64,000 nt of DNA from Caldanaerovirga acetigignens (GTDB lineage: Bacteria; Bacillota; Thermosediminibacteria; Thermosediminibacterales; Thermosediminibacteraceae). Where the stretch lies: assembly GCF_900142995.1 (NCBI RefSeq), contig NZ_FRCR01000006.1, positions 1-64,000 of the forward strand, in the 5' to 3' direction. Under the pieces are notes generated by a model that saw only the letters and a list, made by a program, of their open reading frames with translations, was not told the DNA's origin and did no database searches. The position numbers and the translations under genes are program-made. Positions 63,115-64,000 of this stretch are shown here, in pieces (the stretch's first letter is position 1; each line of letters opens with the position of its first letter).

Positions 63115-63993
63115 TTAAGCTCTGGGATGTGTTTTATCATATACTTCTTTTATGTGGGTTTTTGTCAAATGTGTATAAATCTGGGTTGTAGATATATCCG
63201 CGTGACCCAACATTTCCTGAACCGCTCTTAAATCTGCGCCATTTTCAATAAGGTGGGTTGCGAACGAATGTCGAAGGGTATGAGGAGTTATTTCTTTATT
63301 GATTCCCGCCATTCGAGCGTATTTTTTTATTATTTTCCAAAAACCTTGTCTAGTTAACGCTTTGCCCAAATGATTCACGAAAAGAATATCGGTATTTTTG
63401 TCCTTTATCAGAAGTCTTCTCACGTTATCAACATATTCTTTCAAGTAGGTTACAGCAAAGGATCCTATTGGAACTATTCTTTCTTTTGAACCTTTACCGG
63501 TACAACGCAAAAAACCCACATCCAGATTTACGTCTTCTGTAGTCAAAGCGATTAATTCCGAGACTCTTATGCCAGTAGAATATAACAATTCCAGCATCGT
63601 TTTATCCCTAAATCCAAGCGGATCCCTGATATCTGGTTGGTCTAAAAGTCTTTCAACCTCTTCTACTGTTAAAACTCTTGGAAGTTTTTTTTCTAGTTTT
63701 GGAGTATCCAAGTTAATAGTAGGATCTTCATCTATATAACGTTCACGCATAAGAAAATGATAAAACGATTTTATTGCTGCGCAAGCCCGTGAGATGCTGC
63801 TGCTGGCCTTTCCGCTTTTCTGCATGAGCAAAAGGTAAGAAATTATCGTCGTTTTTGATGTGAAGTTAAAATCTGTAACATTTTGCGATTTTAAGAAACG
63901 CAGATAGTTTTGTAAATCTCTCTGATATGATTCAATAGTATTGGGCGCAAGGCCTTTTTCAACACTTATAAAATTTAAAAATTGCCTTATCAT
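63115..63993 (-). CDS. xerD: Tyrosine recombinase XerD
   Basis: Resolves chromosome dimers at dif with XerC, or alone where one Xer is present. The 292-residue protein has an N-terminal SAM-like DNA-binding domain (FLNFISVEKGLAPNTIESY). The catalytic residues are Arg in YSTGIRVSEL, HTLRHSF (His and Arg), the second His in LGHADIS and Tyr in TTQIYTHL. ATG 63993 lies after GGAGGAA at the window edge. The start fits the family, but an upstream start outside the window cannot be fully excluded. Confidence 0.95.
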   Translation of the reverse strand: MIRQFLNFISVEKGLAPNTIESYQRDLQNYLRFLKSQNVTDFNFTSKTTIISYLLLMQKSGKASSSISRACAAIKSFYHFLMRERYIDEDPTINLDTPKLEKKLPRVLTVEEVERLLDQPDIRDPLGFRDKTMLELLYSTGIRVSELIALTTEDVNLDVGFLRCTGKGSKERIVPIGSFAVTYLKEYVDNVRRLLIKDKNTDILFVNHLGKALTRQGFWKIIKKYARMAGINKEITPHTLRHSFATHLIENGADLRAVQEMLGHADISTTQIYTHLTKTHIKEVYDKTHPRA

Positions 63994-64000
63994 TTCCTCC

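Overview
The window reads as a contiguous chromosome segment of an anaerobic, endospore-forming Firmicute of the Thermoanaerobacterales/Thermosediminibacterales kind. This placement is inferred from gene content and order: PolC, SpoIIAA-AB-SigF, SpoVAC-AD-AE, SpoVS, RNase J and Y, a ferredoxin-linked 2-oxoacid oxidoreductase, and AT-rich DNA with strong GGAGG ribosome sites and many TTG/GTG starts. All genes I accept lie on the minus strand, so the text below follows transcription from high to low coordinates. I see no tRNA, rRNA, CRISPR array, insertion sequence or prophage, and no gap over 300 bases.

Sporulation block (64000-57450): xerD, dacF, spoIIAA-spoIIAB-sigF, a small membrane protein, a dodecin, spoVAC-spoVAD-spoVAE and an unknown membrane protein. 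Promoter-like sequences fit sporulation control: a sigma-H-like site before spoIIAA, a sigma-G-like site before the dodecin/spoVA operon and a sigma-F/G-like site before dacF. A three-gene set related to 2-hydroxyacyl-CoA dehydratases and their ATP-dependent activators follows (57348-54301).

Translation and envelope block (54300-46376): rpsB, tsf, pyrH, frr, a small PASTA-like gene with an apparent ATT start, uppS, cdsA, an AI-2E-family permease in the place where dxr usually lies, rseP and ispG. A proline T-box then controls an archaeal/eukaryotic-type proS and a second gene that looks like a bacterial-type ProRS that has lost its synthetase motifs but kept its editing and anticodon-binding domains. 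A glycosyltransferase, an MgtC-like protein and polC follow.

RNA and initiation block (37586-23993): rimP-nusA-ylxR-ylxQ-infB-rbfA-nrnA-truB-ribF, then rpsO, pnp, a YlxY-type deacetylase-like protein, dut, ylmC/ymxH and rnj. The dipicolinate/lysine genes often found beside rnj are absent. Next come an aminotransferase, tepA, ylzJ, the ftsK/spoIIIE translocase, rodZ, rimO, a single-pass membrane protein plus a minimal FtsH-like protease, cinA and thpR.

Repair block (12863-8375): recA has a good promoter and a LexA-box-like site. It is followed without gaps by an Mre11/SbcD-like nuclease and an SbcC/Rad50-like ATPase split over three genes. A promoter, a leader of about 100 nt and a terminator then precede rny-ymdB, followed by spoVS (near-perfect sigma-H site) and a PHP phosphoesterase.

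Catabolic block (4394-1): korD-korA-korB-korC, gdhA and the start of methylmalonyl-CoA mutase. Together these suggest glutamate to 2-oxoglutarate to succinyl-CoA to methylmalonyl-CoA, an amino-acid fermentation route with reduced ferredoxin as a product.

Many longest-ORF starts fall inside the Shine-Dalgarno sequence itself (rpsO, infB, tsf, spoVAE and others). I moved those starts downstream and say so in each entry.
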